A DNA stretch of 64,000 nt from Amycolatopsis sp. A133 (lineage in GTDB: Bacteria; Actinomycetota; Actinomycetes; Mycobacteriales; Pseudonocardiaceae), in assembly GCF_031082405.1 (NCBI RefSeq), contig NZ_JAVHJU010000057.1, positions 1 through 64,000 on the forward strand, read 5' to 3'. Of this stretch, positions 45,759 to 53,874 are shown piece after piece; within the stretch, counting starts at the first letter, position 1; the number at the start of each line of letters is the position of its first letter. A program made the translations under genes and the position numbers. The notes below the pieces were generated by a model. That model did not search any database. It saw only the letters and a list, made by a program, of their open reading frames with translations, and was not told the origin of the DNA.

Positions 45759-46970
45759 ATGAGCGAAGTTCAGCCGGTCCCGGCCACTCGGTTCGCCGGC
45801 CCGCGCAAGCCGCACCTGCCCGCGTTGGACGGGTTGCGCGGGGTCGCGATCCTCGGTGTGCTGTTGTTCCACACCGGTCACCTGCCCGGGGGATTTCTGG
45901 GAGTGGACCTGTTCTTCGCCCTGTCCGGGTACCTGATCACCGATCTGCTGCTGCGGGAGATCGAGACGACCGGTGCGGTGTCGCCGGCCGCCTTCTGGGG
46001 CCGCCGGGTGCGCCGGCTGCTGCCCGCGCTGGTGACCGTGCTCACCGGGGTGACCGTGCTGGTGTGGGCGGTGGGGCCGCCGGACCTGGTGCGGACGACC
46101 CTGGACGACGGCCCGTGGGTGCAGCTGAACCTGGTGAACTGGCACCTGCTCGCGGAGTCGGCGGGCTACTGGGACCGCTTCGGATCGCAGCGGGTCTTCG
46201 AACACCTGTGGAGCATCGCGGTCGAAGAACAGTTCTACCTGCTCTGGCCGCCGGTCCTGCTGGTCATCGCCCGGTACGCGCGGCGGGTGGCGGGCCGGGT
46301 CGCGGTGGTCGCGGCCACGGCCTCGATCGGTTCGCTCGCGCTGATGGTCGCGCTCGCCGGCGCCGCCGATCCGAGCCGGGTCTACACCGGCACCGATACC
46401 CGGGCGTTTTCCCTGCTGCTGGGCGCCGTCGTCGCCACCGGGCCGGTGCGGGCGGCACTGGCCCGCGCGGCCGGCCGGTGGGCGGGCGCCGTGGCGGCGT
46501 TGCTCGCGGTGGGCATCGGGATCTTGTGGTCGCTGGCCGACGGGACGACCTCGCGGTGGCTGTTCACCGGCGGGCTGTTCGCGCACTCGCTGGCCGCCGC
46601 GCTGCTGATCGGGCTGTGCGTGCAGGCGCCGCGAACGCGGGTGGCCGGAGTACTGGCCTGGCCGCCACTGCGGTGGTTCGGCCTGATCTCCTACGGCCTG
46701 TACCTGTGGCACTGGCCCGTGTTCGTGCTGCTTTCCCCGGAGCGGACCGGACTTGACGGCCTGCCCCGGACACTGGCGGTGTTCGCGGTGTCCATCGGCT
46801 TGGCCACGTTGTCGAAGTACCTGGTCGAGGACCCGATCCGGTTCCGGGCCCGGTGGGCCCGGGGCCGGATCGGGGTGCTGGCGTTCGCCGCGGTCATGGC
46901 CGGGCCGGCCGTGCTGTGGGTGGTGCTGCCCGCCCCGGCCCCGGTCGTCGTCGACATCACCGGGCTGTGA
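45759..46970 (+). CDS. Acyltransferase-3 membrane protein
   Basis: A 403-residue integral membrane O-acyltransferase of the OafA/YrhL type. The N-terminal motif reads ALDGLRGVAILGVLLFHTGHLPGGFLGVDLFFALSGYLITDLL and the EHLWSIAVEEQFYLLWP segment is diagnostic; ten or so helices follow and YLVEDPIRF ends the domain. It transfers acetyl or another acyl group across the membrane to an envelope glycan. Unlike fused family members it has no SGNH domain; a separate SGNH lipoprotein is encoded at 49648. ATG 45759. Its last 14 bases overlap the convergent lipoprotein gene. Confidence 0.9.
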   Translation: MSEVQPVPATRFAGPRKPHLPALDGLRGVAILGVLLFHTGHLPGGFLGVDLFFALSGYLITDLLLREIETTGAVSPAAFWGRRVRRLLPALVTVLTGVTVLVWAVGPPDLVRTTLDDGPWVQLNLVNWHLLAESAGYWDRFGSQRVFEHLWSIAVEEQFYLLWPPVLLVIARYARRVAGRVAVVAATASIGSLALMVALAGAADPSRVYTGTDTRAFSLLLGAVVATGPVRAALARAAGRWAGAVAALLAVGIGILWSLADGTTSRWLFTGGLFAHSLAAALLIGLCVQAPRTRVAGVLAWPPLRWFGLISYGLYLWHWPVFVLLSPERTGLDGLPRTLAVFAVSIGLATLSKYLVEDPIRFRARWARGRIGVLAFAAVMAGPAVLWVVLPAPAPVVVDITGL

Positions 46971-47436
46971 TCAGCGGGCAGGTCCGCACCTCGTCCGACT
47001 CCGGGGTGGTCTGGACGAAGCGGACCTGCACCCTCGTGCTCCGGCGGCCACCGGCCTGGACGTGGGCGCCCAGGGCGGTGCACACGATCTGGTCGATGCC
47101 CAGCGGGGTCACGTCGTCGATCGTGAGCGGCACCGCCAGCTGTAGCACGTCGGTCGTCGGCGTCACGGAGACCCTCGTCACCGGCGTCGGAGCGATCTCC
47201 GTGTGCAGGTCCGCGCCGCCGGACACGCTCAGCAGCAGCGCCAGCGCGTCGGAGACCGTTCCCAGGCGGCCGGTCGGGTGCAGCTGCGGCCGCAGCTGCT
47301 CGTGCGCGTCGACGAGGTACAGCGTCATCCCCGGTGCCACGCCGGTCGGGGCCTCGCCCCCGTCGGTCACCTCGGACGGCTGGATGCCGCAGCCCGCGAC
47401 CAGGAAAACCGTGGCCGCCGAGAAGATCCGCTTCAC
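46957..47436 (-). CDS. GerMN-domain lipoprotein
   Basis: A 159-residue lipoprotein (lipobox VAGC, about residue 15). The rest is a single GerMN-like domain: MTLYLVDAHEQLRPQLHP, SDALALLLSVSGG, LQLAVPLTIDD, QIVCTALG. LpqB, partner of the MtrAB two-component pair, has the same kind of domain, so this may modulate the adjacent kinase at the membrane. GTG 47436 overlaps the kinase stop in a GTGA. Confidence 0.8.
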   Translation of the reverse strand: MKRIFSAATVFLVAGCGIQPSEVTDGGEAPTGVAPGMTLYLVDAHEQLRPQLHPTGRLGTVSDALALLLSVSGGADLHTEIAPTPVTRVSVTPTTDVLQLAVPLTIDDVTPLGIDQIVCTALGAHVQAGGRRSTRVQVRFVQTTPESDEVRTCPLITAR

Positions 47437-48875
47437 GAGTCCTCCCGGTTCCGCGGCAGGGACAGCACGAACCGCGCGCCGCCGCCGTCGGCGTTGCCCG
47501 CGGTGAGGTCGCCGCCGTGCAGGCGGGCGTTCTCCAGCGCGATCGCCAGCCCGAGCCCGCTGCCCGGGGTGCGGGTGCGCGCGGCGTCGGCTTTGTAGAA
47601 GCGGTCGAACACGTGCGGCACCACGTGCGCGGCCAGCCCCGGCCCGCGGTCGGTGACTTCGATCCGCACGTCCTCGCGGGCCGCCGAGACGGCGACGCGC
47701 ACCGGCGGTGCTCCGTGGCGCAGCGCGTTGCCGACCAGGTTGGCCACGATGACGTCCAGCCGGCGCCGATCCAGCCGCAGCAGGATCCCGTCCGGGGCCA
47801 CCACCTCGACCCGGTCCGGCCAGCCGCGGGCCCGGAGGCAGTTCCGCACGGCACCGGCCACGTCGACCTCCTCCACCCGCAGCTGCGCGGTGCCGGCGTC
47901 CAAGCGGGCCACCTCCATCAAGTCCTCGACGAGCCGGACCAGCCGGTGCGTCTCGACGATCGCCAGCTGCGCGGATTCCCGGGCGTCGGCCTCCATCCCG
48001 TCCGCCGTGGTCGCCAGGACCTCCACGACGGCCGTCAGCGTGCTCAGCGGGGTGCGCAGCTCGTGCGAGACGTCGGCGGCGAACCGCCGGGCGTCCGCCT
48101 GCATCCGGGCCATCGCCAGCATCGACGTCTGCACCGACTCGGCCATCTCGTTGACGGTGACGGTCAGGTCGGCCAGCTCGTCGGCGCCCTGGGGCGGCGA
48201 CCGGGCGTCGAGGTCGCCACCGGCCAGCCGGCGGGCCGTGTCCCGGAGCTCGCGCACCGGGCGCAGCACGCTGCCCGCGGCCAGCAGCGCCAGCAGCACC
48301 GCCAGCGGCAGCGCGAGTGCGGCGGTGACGGTCGCGGACCGGGTGAGGCCGTCGATCTGCCGGTCGACGTCGGTCAGGTCGTGCACGGAGTACACCTCGA
48401 TGCCGGACGGGGTGCGTGTGCCGTCCGGCGCGGTGATCGTGATGGGTGTGCCGACCACCAGCCACGGCCGGCTCCCGGCCGTGATCCGCTGCGCGACGAG
48501 CCGGTTCCCGCTGCGCACGGCGGCGCGCAGCGTGCCGGGGACCAGCTCGGTGCCGGTGCCGGCCGAGGACCGCAGGTCCCGGTAGGTCACCACGGTGTTC
48601 CCGCCGGCGGCCGTGCGCAGCCGGTCGAGCGCGTCCTGGTCCGGGGGATAGGTCAGCTGCGGGGTGATCGCGCCGAGCCGGCCGGTGATGCCCTCGGTGA
48701 TCCGCTGCTGCGTCGAGGTGACCAGCGCGGTGCTCGCCGATCCGGCGCTCGACCAGGCCGCCGCGGCGGCGCCGAGCACGGTCACCAGCACGAACGCGAC
48801 GAGCAGCCGGGCGCGCAGGCCACGCGGCCGGAGCCGTCTCGGCCGGTGCCCGGAGTCCGGCGAGCCGGTCCTCAC
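47433..48875 (-). CDS. Sensor histidine kinase
   Basis: A 480-residue membrane kinase. The first helix lies at about residues 20-42, a 130-residue extracytoplasmic loop follows, then a second helix (ATVTAALALPLAVLLALLAAG), HAMP (VLRPVRELRDTARRLAGGDLDARS), the phospho-acceptor in DVSHELRTPLSTL, N box NLVGNALRH, DRGPGLA and the GSGLGLAI box. GTG 48875 overlaps the regulator stop (GTGA) and its own stop overlaps the lipoprotein start, giving a regulator-kinase-lipoprotein operon like mtrAB-lpqB or cseABC. Confidence 0.92.
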   Translation of the reverse strand: MRTGSPDSGHRPRRLRPRGLRARLLVAFVLVTVLGAAAAAWSSAGSASTALVTSTQQRITEGITGRLGAITPQLTYPPDQDALDRLRTAAGGNTVVTYRDLRSSAGTGTELVPGTLRAAVRSGNRLVAQRITAGSRPWLVVGTPITITAPDGTRTPSGIEVYSVHDLTDVDRQIDGLTRSATVTAALALPLAVLLALLAAGSVLRPVRELRDTARRLAGGDLDARSPPQGADELADLTVTVNEMAESVQTSMLAMARMQADARRFAADVSHELRTPLSTLTAVVEVLATTADGMEADARESAQLAIVETHRLVRLVEDLMEVARLDAGTAQLRVEEVDVAGAVRNCLRARGWPDRVEVVAPDGILLRLDRRRLDVIVANLVGNALRHGAPPVRVAVSAAREDVRIEVTDRGPGLAAHVVPHVFDRFYKADAARTRTPGSGLGLAIALENARLHGGDLTAGNADGGGARFVLSLPRNREDS

Positions 48876-49546
48876 ACCGGCCCGAACCGGTAGCCGAACC
48901 CGCGCACGGTCTGCACGTACTCCGGCGTCGCGGGATCGGCCTCGATCTTCGCCCGCAGCCGCTGCACGCAGTTGTCGACCAGCCGGGAGTCGCCGAGGTA
49001 GTCGTGCTCCCACACCTCTTCCAGCAGCTGCTGCCGGCTGAACACCCGGCCGGGCGCCCGGGACAACGTCAGCAGGAGCCGCAGCTCGGTCGGCGTCAGG
49101 GCGACCGGCTCGCCGCGCGACGACACCGTCAGCGATGTGGTGTCGATGCGCAGGTCGCGGTGCACCCGCACGCCGTCCGCGGCGCTCGTGCCGCGGCGCA
49201 GCACCGCGCGGATCCGCGCGTCCAGCACGGTGGGCCGCGCCGGCTTGACGACGTAGTCGTCCGCGCCCGCCGCCAAGCCGCCGACAACGTCGAAGTCGTC
49301 GCCGCGCGCGGTCAGCATGATCACCGGTACCGAGCCGGCGGCCCGGATGCCGCGGCAGACCTCGAACCCGTCGATGCCCGGCAGCATCAGGTCGAGCACC
49401 ACCAGGTCCGGCGGTGCGGAGCGGAACCGGCGCAGCCCGTCCTCGCCGGTGTCCGCCGTGCGGACGTCGTGGCCGTGCCTGCCCAGCGCGAGCTCGAGCC
49501 CGCGCCGGACCAAGGGGTCGTCTTCGATCAGCAGGATGGCCGCCAC
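48872..49546 (-). CDS. OmpR-family response regulator
   Basis: A 224-residue regulator. Receiver: LLIEDDPLV, phospho-Asp in VVLDLMLPGIDG (about residue 50) and Lys in YVVKPARP. Winged helix: LTPTELRLLLTLSRAPGRVFSRQQLLEEVW and the C-terminal VRGFGYRFGPV. GTG 49546 leads a compact operon. Note RPTVLDARI in place of the usual pattern after the Lys-Pro. Divergent SGNH gene 102 bases away is a likely target. Confidence 0.92.
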   Translation of the reverse strand: MAAILLIEDDPLVRRGLELALGRHGHDVRTADTGEDGLRRFRSAPPDLVVLDLMLPGIDGFEVCRGIRAAGSVPVIMLTARGDDFDVVGGLAAGADDYVVKPARPTVLDARIRAVLRRGTSAADGVRVHRDLRIDTTSLTVSSRGEPVALTPTELRLLLTLSRAPGRVFSRQQLLEEVWEHDYLGDSRLVDNCVQRLRAKIEADPATPEYVQTVRGFGYRFGPV

Positions 49547-49647
49547 CCGTCCAGTATGGACAATCCGGGCCGGCCCGGCGGTTCTTGCGACAGGACCGGG
49601 ACAAGACGGCGGAAGCGCGGGGACACGGCGGCGGCACCGTCGAGGCC

Positions 49648-50400
49648 ATGAGCAAAACGCGAATTCCCGTCCTCGGTGTGGCCGGCCTGCTCCTGCTGAC
49701 CACCGCCTGCTCCGGTGGGGCCACGACGACCGGCGCGCCCGCACCGGCGCCCACCGCCGGACCGGCCAAGGTGCTCTTCCTCGGCGACTCCGTCGCCGCG
49801 GGGGAGGCACTGCCCCTGGCCGCCGCGGTCAAGGCGAGCGGCGTCGGCTTCGAGTCGATCGCCGCCGACGGCGGCGGAAACGTCGTCGGGCCGTTTTCCG
49901 AGGAGAACTGGCGGAAGCTGCCCGGGCAGATCACCTCGGCCCACCCCGCGGTGGTCGTCTACCAGCTCACCACGTACGACTGGGGCAGCCGGGAAGAGCA
50001 GCAGGCCGCCTACGGCAAGCTGTTGACCACGGTCACCGGCGCCGGCGCAAAACTGGTCTTCGTCACCACACCCCCGATCAAGCCCGACGACTTCTACCAG
50101 CCGCACCTGGCCGACCTGAGCCGCGCTCCCGAGGCCGCCCGCGCGATCGCGCAGGCGGCCCCGGGCCAGGCGAGCGTGCTCGACGCGGGCGCGGTGTGGG
50201 GCAGCACCTACCAGCAGGTCAAAGACGGCAAGGCGGACCGCAGCGCGGACGGGATCCACACCTGCCCCCAGGGCGCCGCCCGCTTCACCAGCTGGCTGCT
50301 CGCCGAACTGGCGAAGCTGTTCCCCGGCTTCACCCCGGCGTCGGCGCAGTCCTGGGCCAACACCGGCTGGTCCGCGGACAACCACTTCAAGAACTGCTGA
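49648..50400 (+). CDS. SGNH-hydrolase-like lipoprotein
   Basis: A 250-residue lipoprotein (lipobox TTAC) with an SGNH core: block I FLGDSVAAGEALPLA, block III-like TTYDWGSREEQ (acidic instead of the usual GxND), and block V DGIHTCPQGAARF with the Asp-His pair. It resembles the C-terminal SGNH domain carried by many acyltransferase-3 proteins, here free and tethered outside the cell. ATG 49648; no strong ribosome-binding site. Divergent from the two-component operon. Confidence 0.82.
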   Translation: MSKTRIPVLGVAGLLLLTTACSGGATTTGAPAPAPTAGPAKVLFLGDSVAAGEALPLAAAVKASGVGFESIAADGGGNVVGPFSEENWRKLPGQITSAHPAVVVYQLTTYDWGSREEQQAAYGKLLTTVTGAGAKLVFVTTPPIKPDDFYQPHLADLSRAPEAARAIAQAAPGQASVLDAGAVWGSTYQQVKDGKADRSADGIHTCPQGAARFTSWLLAELAKLFPGFTPASAQSWANTGWSADNHFKNC

Positions 50401-50408
50401 GCAGCGGG

Positions 50409-51512
50409 TCAGCCGAGGACGCCCAAGGCGGCCGGCGTGAAGGGGATCAGGTCGTCGTGGCCGTTGAGGATCTTCGCCGTCCATCCCGGGTCGGCGAGCA
50501 ACGAGCGGCCCACCGCGACGACGTCGAACTCGTCGGCCTCCATGCGGTCCAGGAGGCCGTCGATCCCCGCCCGGCCCGCGGCTTGCCCCGCCAGGCTCGA
50601 GGTGAACTCCGTGTCCAGGCCGACCGAGCCCACGGTGATCGCCGGCTTCCCGGTCAGCTTCTTGGCCCAGCCGGCGAGGTTCAGCTCGGCGCCGTCGAAC
50701 GCGGGTTCCCAGTAGCGGCGGGTGGAGGCGTGGAAGGCGTCGGCGCCCGCGTCGACCAGCTCCCCGAGGAGGACGCCGAACTCTTCGGGTGTGCCGGCGA
50801 GCCGGGCCGCGTAGTCGGACATCTTCCACTGGGACAACCGCACGACCACCGGGAAGCCGGGCGCCACCGCGGCACGGACGGCGCCGACGGCTTCGGCCGC
50901 GAACCGGGCCCGCGCCCGGACGTCGCCGCCGTAGCGGTCGGTGCGGTGGTTGGTCTCCGCCCACAGGAACTGGTCGATCAGGTAGCCGTGGGCGCCGTGC
51001 AGCTCGACGCCGTCGAACCCGGCGCGTTCCGCGTCGCGCGCCGCTTCGGCGAACGCCGAGAGCACGGCGTCGATGTCGGCCTGCGTCATGGCGCGCCCCG
51101 GATCCGTGCCGTCGAGCGGCCGTCCGGACGGGCCGATCGCGGGCGCTTCCGGGTGCGGCGGATCTCCGGCTTTGCGCGCCATCCCGACGTGCTGAAGCTG
51201 CGCGAAGATCCGCCCGCCGGCCTCGTGCACGGCGCTCGTGACGCGCGCCCAGCCGGCCAGTGCGTCGTCGCCGTACATGCGCGGGACCAGGTCGTGCTGG
51301 CCGGCGGAGGGGTGGCCGACGTAGGCGCCTTCGGTGATCACGAGCCCGGTCCCGCCGGCGGCTCGCCGGGCGTAGTACGCGGCGACGTCGGCGCCGGGCA
51401 CCCCGCCGGGCGAGAACCCGCGCGTCATCGGGGCCATGGCGACGCGGTTGGGCAGCGTCAGCCCGCCGATGGTGATCGGACGGGAAAGCACTTGCGCGGC
51501 ACGGGTTTCCAC
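50409..51512 (-). CDS. NADH:flavin oxidoreductase, old yellow enzyme family
   Basis: A 367-residue FMN ene-reductase. A TIM barrel with LPNRVAMAPMTRGFSPGGVP, AQLQHVGMAR, GFDGVELHGAHGYLIDQFLWAETNHRTDRYGGD (substrate His-x2-His and FMN site), and DVVAVGRSLLADP. GTG 51512 follows GGAGGAG; the reading frame is open 36 codons further up but without a ribosome-binding site. It reduces activated C=C bonds of toxic electrophiles in relatives. Divergent from merR-type gene, so regulation by it is likely. Confidence 0.92.
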   Translation of the reverse strand: METRAAQVLSRPITIGGLTLPNRVAMAPMTRGFSPGGVPGADVAAYYARRAAGGTGLVITEGAYVGHPSAGQHDLVPRMYGDDALAGWARVTSAVHEAGGRIFAQLQHVGMARKAGDPPHPEAPAIGPSGRPLDGTDPGRAMTQADIDAVLSAFAEAARDAERAGFDGVELHGAHGYLIDQFLWAETNHRTDRYGGDVRARARFAAEAVGAVRAAVAPGFPVVVRLSQWKMSDYAARLAGTPEEFGVLLGELVDAGADAFHASTRRYWEPAFDGAELNLAGWAKKLTGKPAITVGSVGLDTEFTSSLAGQAAGRAGIDGLLDRMEADEFDVVAVGRSLLADPGWTAKILNGHDDLIPFTPAALGVLG

Positions 51513-51548
51513 GAAATTCAGCTCCTCCTGGTCGGGGTTGACGCCCAG

Positions 51549-51578
51549 GTTGGAATCTGACGTGGACGTGAGGTTCAA
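51549..51578 (-). promoter_or_regulatory. MerR-type operator/promoter of the flavin oxidoreductase gene
   Basis: On the minus strand TTGAAC (51578-51573) and TCCAAC (51554-51549) are 18 bases apart, with the inverted repeat CTCACGT-CC-ACGTCAG (51572-51557, 6 of 7 pairs) filling the spacer. A long spacer covered by a palindrome is the hallmark of MerR-controlled promoters. Confidence 0.5.
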
Positions 51579-51612
51579 CGTCTTGTGGGGCAGCTCACGC
51601 CGGGAGGACCGC

Positions 51613-52023
51613 ATGCGCATCGGAGAACTCGCCGAGAAGACCGGCGTCAGCGTGCGCGCGCTGCGTTACTACGAAGAAAAAGGGATGCTGGTGCCGGAAC
51701 GCAGCGCCGGCGGGCACCGCTCGTACCCGGACGCCGGCGTGGGCGTGGTCTGGCTGATCCAGCAGTTCTACGCGGCGGGGCTGTCGAGCAAGTCGATCCA
51801 GGCGATCCTGCCGTCGGTCCGGGCCGGCCGGGCGGCCCCGGAAGTGCTCGAGCTGCTGGTCGCCGAACGCAACCGGATCGACAAACTCGCCCGCGAGCTG
51901 GCCGATGCCCGGGAAAGGCTGGACGCCATCATCACCTCGGCGAGTGCCGATTCCTGTTCGCACGAGGTCCCGGAGGCACCACCCCGGCGCGGCAGTGGCC
52001 CGGCGGTCTGCCCCCCGAAGTAA
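51613..52023 (+). CDS. MerR-family transcriptional regulator
   Basis: A 136-residue regulator: winged helix MRIGELAEKTGVSVRALRYYEEKGMLVPERSAGGHRSYP (residues 1-40), dimerisation helix 80-112 and a short C terminus with two cysteines (SCSHEVP, AVCPPK), perhaps a sensor for thiol-reactive compounds. ATG 51613 follows GGGAGGA. Divergent from the flavin oxidoreductase gene, 100 bases apart. Confidence 0.9.
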   Translation: MRIGELAEKTGVSVRALRYYEEKGMLVPERSAGGHRSYPDAGVGVVWLIQQFYAAGLSSKSIQAILPSVRAGRAAPEVLELLVAERNRIDKLARELADARERLDAIITSASADSCSHEVPEAPPRRGSGPAVCPPK

Positions 52024-52313
52024 GGCTGACGGCCCGGACCGGCCCGGACGACGGGGAAACGAGACCGGTGCGAGGACGGACGTGCCGTCGTCGCGCCGGC
52101 CGGTCAGCCGCCGACCGCCCTCGCGACCCATGCCGGAGATGTCGACGGCGGTGACCGGAGGTTCCGCGCCGGCCGACGTGACGATCGTGGCCGTCGTGCT
52201 GCCGACCGTGACCTGACCGTCCTCGGCGGGACGCGCTGGTTCGCATCCAGGCGATCCCGGCCGGTCCGGGACACCGGCCCGGGCGGTCGCGGACGGGCTG
52301 GCACACTCAGGTC

Positions 52314-53159
52314 GTGATCGTCGGATACGTCCTCGCGGTGCTGGCCGCCGTCGCCTCGGGCAGCGGCTCCATCCTCGAGTCGGCCGGTGTCCGGCGGGCC
52401 GGTGCCTTCGGCGGTTCTCCGCAGGACCTGATCGCACTGCGGCGGCAGCCGCTCTACTTCCTCGGGGTGGGGGTGGACCTGCTCGGGTTCGTCTTCGCCG
52501 CCGCTGCGCTGCACCGCCTGCCGCTGTTCCTGGTCCAGTCGGTGCTCGCGTTCAGCGTCGGCGTGACCGCGACGATCTCCGCGATCCTCGGCGTCCGGCT
52601 GGCCGGCGCCGGGTGGGCCGCGCTGGGGGTCGGTGCGACCGGCCTGGTCCTGCTCGGCCTGTCCGCGGACCCGGGTCCCGCGCGGCCGCTGCCGGCCGGC
52701 TGGAAGCTGCTGCTGGTGGGCGTGGCGGTGGTGATCGCGGCGATCGCGTTCACCGCCCAGCGCCGGGACGGCCGCTGGTCGCCGATCGTGCTCGGGTTCT
52801 GCGCCGGGCTGGGGTTCAGCGTCGTCGGGATCTCGGCGCGGACGCTCGACGCGTCGGGGCCGGTCTGGCGCCTCGCCGTGGAGCCGGCGCTGTGGGCGAT
52901 GATCGCCAACGGGCTCGTCGCGGCGGCGGCGTTCGCGATGGCCCTGCAACGCGGCCGGCCGACCGCGGTCACCGCCATCATGTTCACCACCAACACGGCG
53001 GTGTCGTCGCTGATCGGCGTGGTGGTGCTGGACGACCGCGTCCGCGAGGGCTTCACCGCCGTGGCCGCCGTGGGCTTCGTCCTTGCTGTCACGGGCGCGA
53101 TCGGCACCGCGCACTACGCGGCCGCCCATCGGGTCGAGGCCGGTGCGTCCGCCGCCTGA
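52314..53159 (+). CDS. DMT/EamA-like membrane protein
   Basis: A 281-residue protein with nine to ten short helices in two similar halves (VGYVLAVLAAVASGSGSILES ... and WSPIVLGFCAGLGFSVVGISA ...). The first half keeps LYFLGVGVDLLGFVFAAAALHRLPLFLVQSVLAFSVGVTA, a segment seen in DMT-superfamily proteins of actinomycetes that may export metabolites or magnesium. GTG 52314. The preceding 290 bases hold no convincing gene. Confidence 0.8.
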   Translation: MIVGYVLAVLAAVASGSGSILESAGVRRAGAFGGSPQDLIALRRQPLYFLGVGVDLLGFVFAAAALHRLPLFLVQSVLAFSVGVTATISAILGVRLAGAGWAALGVGATGLVLLGLSADPGPARPLPAGWKLLLVGVAVVIAAIAFTAQRRDGRWSPIVLGFCAGLGFSVVGISARTLDASGPVWRLAVEPALWAMIANGLVAAAAFAMALQRGRPTAVTAIMFTTNTAVSSLIGVVVLDDRVREGFTAVAAVGFVLAVTGAIGTAHYAAAHRVEAGASAA

Positions 53160-53214
53160 GCGGATGCCGAGCCGGCTCGGTGCCCCACGTGGACGTCCCA
53201 CGCTCGAGACGGGG

Positions 53215-53793
53215 TCAGCCGGGCTGCGCGGGACGAAGGCCGTCCATCAGGAGGTTCAGCAGGCGGCCGGCCTTGGCTTCGTGCTCGGGCCGGGGGGCCA
53301 CGGTGAAGATGCCGATGAGGGCGGCGGCGATGTCTTCGGCGCCGACGTCGGAGCGGAGGTCGCCCGCCGCGCGGCCGGCGTCGAGGATCGTGGTGATGGC
53401 CGCCAGCAGCTCGGTCCGGGTCTGCGCGTGGGCGATCTCGCCCGACTCGATCATCGCGAGCAGCGTGTCGAGCATGCCGTTCTTGGTCGCGATCCAGTCC
53501 CCGAACAAGTCCATCCAGCGCCGCATCGCCGCGGCGGGGGCCACCCGGCCGAGGAGTTCGCGGGCGCCGGTGGTCAGCCGCCCGACCTGGTTCCGGTAGA
53601 CGGCGTCGACCAGCGACTCGCGGGTCGGGAAGTGCCGGTAGAGCGTGGCGATGCCGACCCCGGCCTCCCGGGCGATCGCCCGCATCGACGGCTCGCCGTC
53701 AGCCGAGGCGAACACGCGGGTCGCCACCGCGAGCAGCTGGTCGCGGTTGCGGGCTGCGTCCGCCCGTGGCGCACGCTCCTCTGTCTCGGCCAA
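53215..53793 (-). CDS. TetR-family transcriptional regulator
   Basis: A 192-residue repressor: helix-turn-helix MRAIAREAGVGIATLYRHFPTRESLVDAVY (about residues 35-65) and a helical ligand-binding domain. The TTG start at 53793 is preferred because GGAG lies 12 bases upstream and a -10 like TATGCT (53843-53838, minus strand) would start transcription just before it; the ATG at 53841 would put the start codon inside the operator. Two near-identical operators flank this region. Confidence 0.85.
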   Translation of the reverse strand: MAETEERAPRADAARNRDQLLAVATRVFASADGEPSMRAIAREAGVGIATLYRHFPTRESLVDAVYRNQVGRLTTGARELLGRVAPAAAMRRWMDLFGDWIATKNGMLDTLLAMIESGEIAHAQTRTELLAAITTILDAGRAAGDLRSDVGAEDIAAALIGIFTVAPRPEHEAKAGRLLNLLMDGLRPAQPG

Positions 53794-53812
53794 AACGGAA
53801 CACGCTCCGGTT
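53793..53812. promoter_or_regulatory. TetR operator 1
   Basis: AAACGGA-N6-TCCGGTT, one mismatch from a perfect inverted repeat, over the repressor start codon. Confidence 0.65.
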
Positions 53813-53830
53813 GTGTTAGGGTCCTCGGAC

Positions 53831-53850
53831 AAACGGAGCATAGTCCGTTT
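53831..53850. promoter_or_regulatory. TetR operator 2
   Basis: AAACGGAgcatagTCCGTTT, perfect 7-base arms around a 6-base spacer that contains the probable -10 of the repressor gene; 38 bases from operator 1, in the shared promoter space. Confidence 0.75.
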
Positions 53851-53874
53851 TGATGCGGCCGAGGAGACGCGTAC

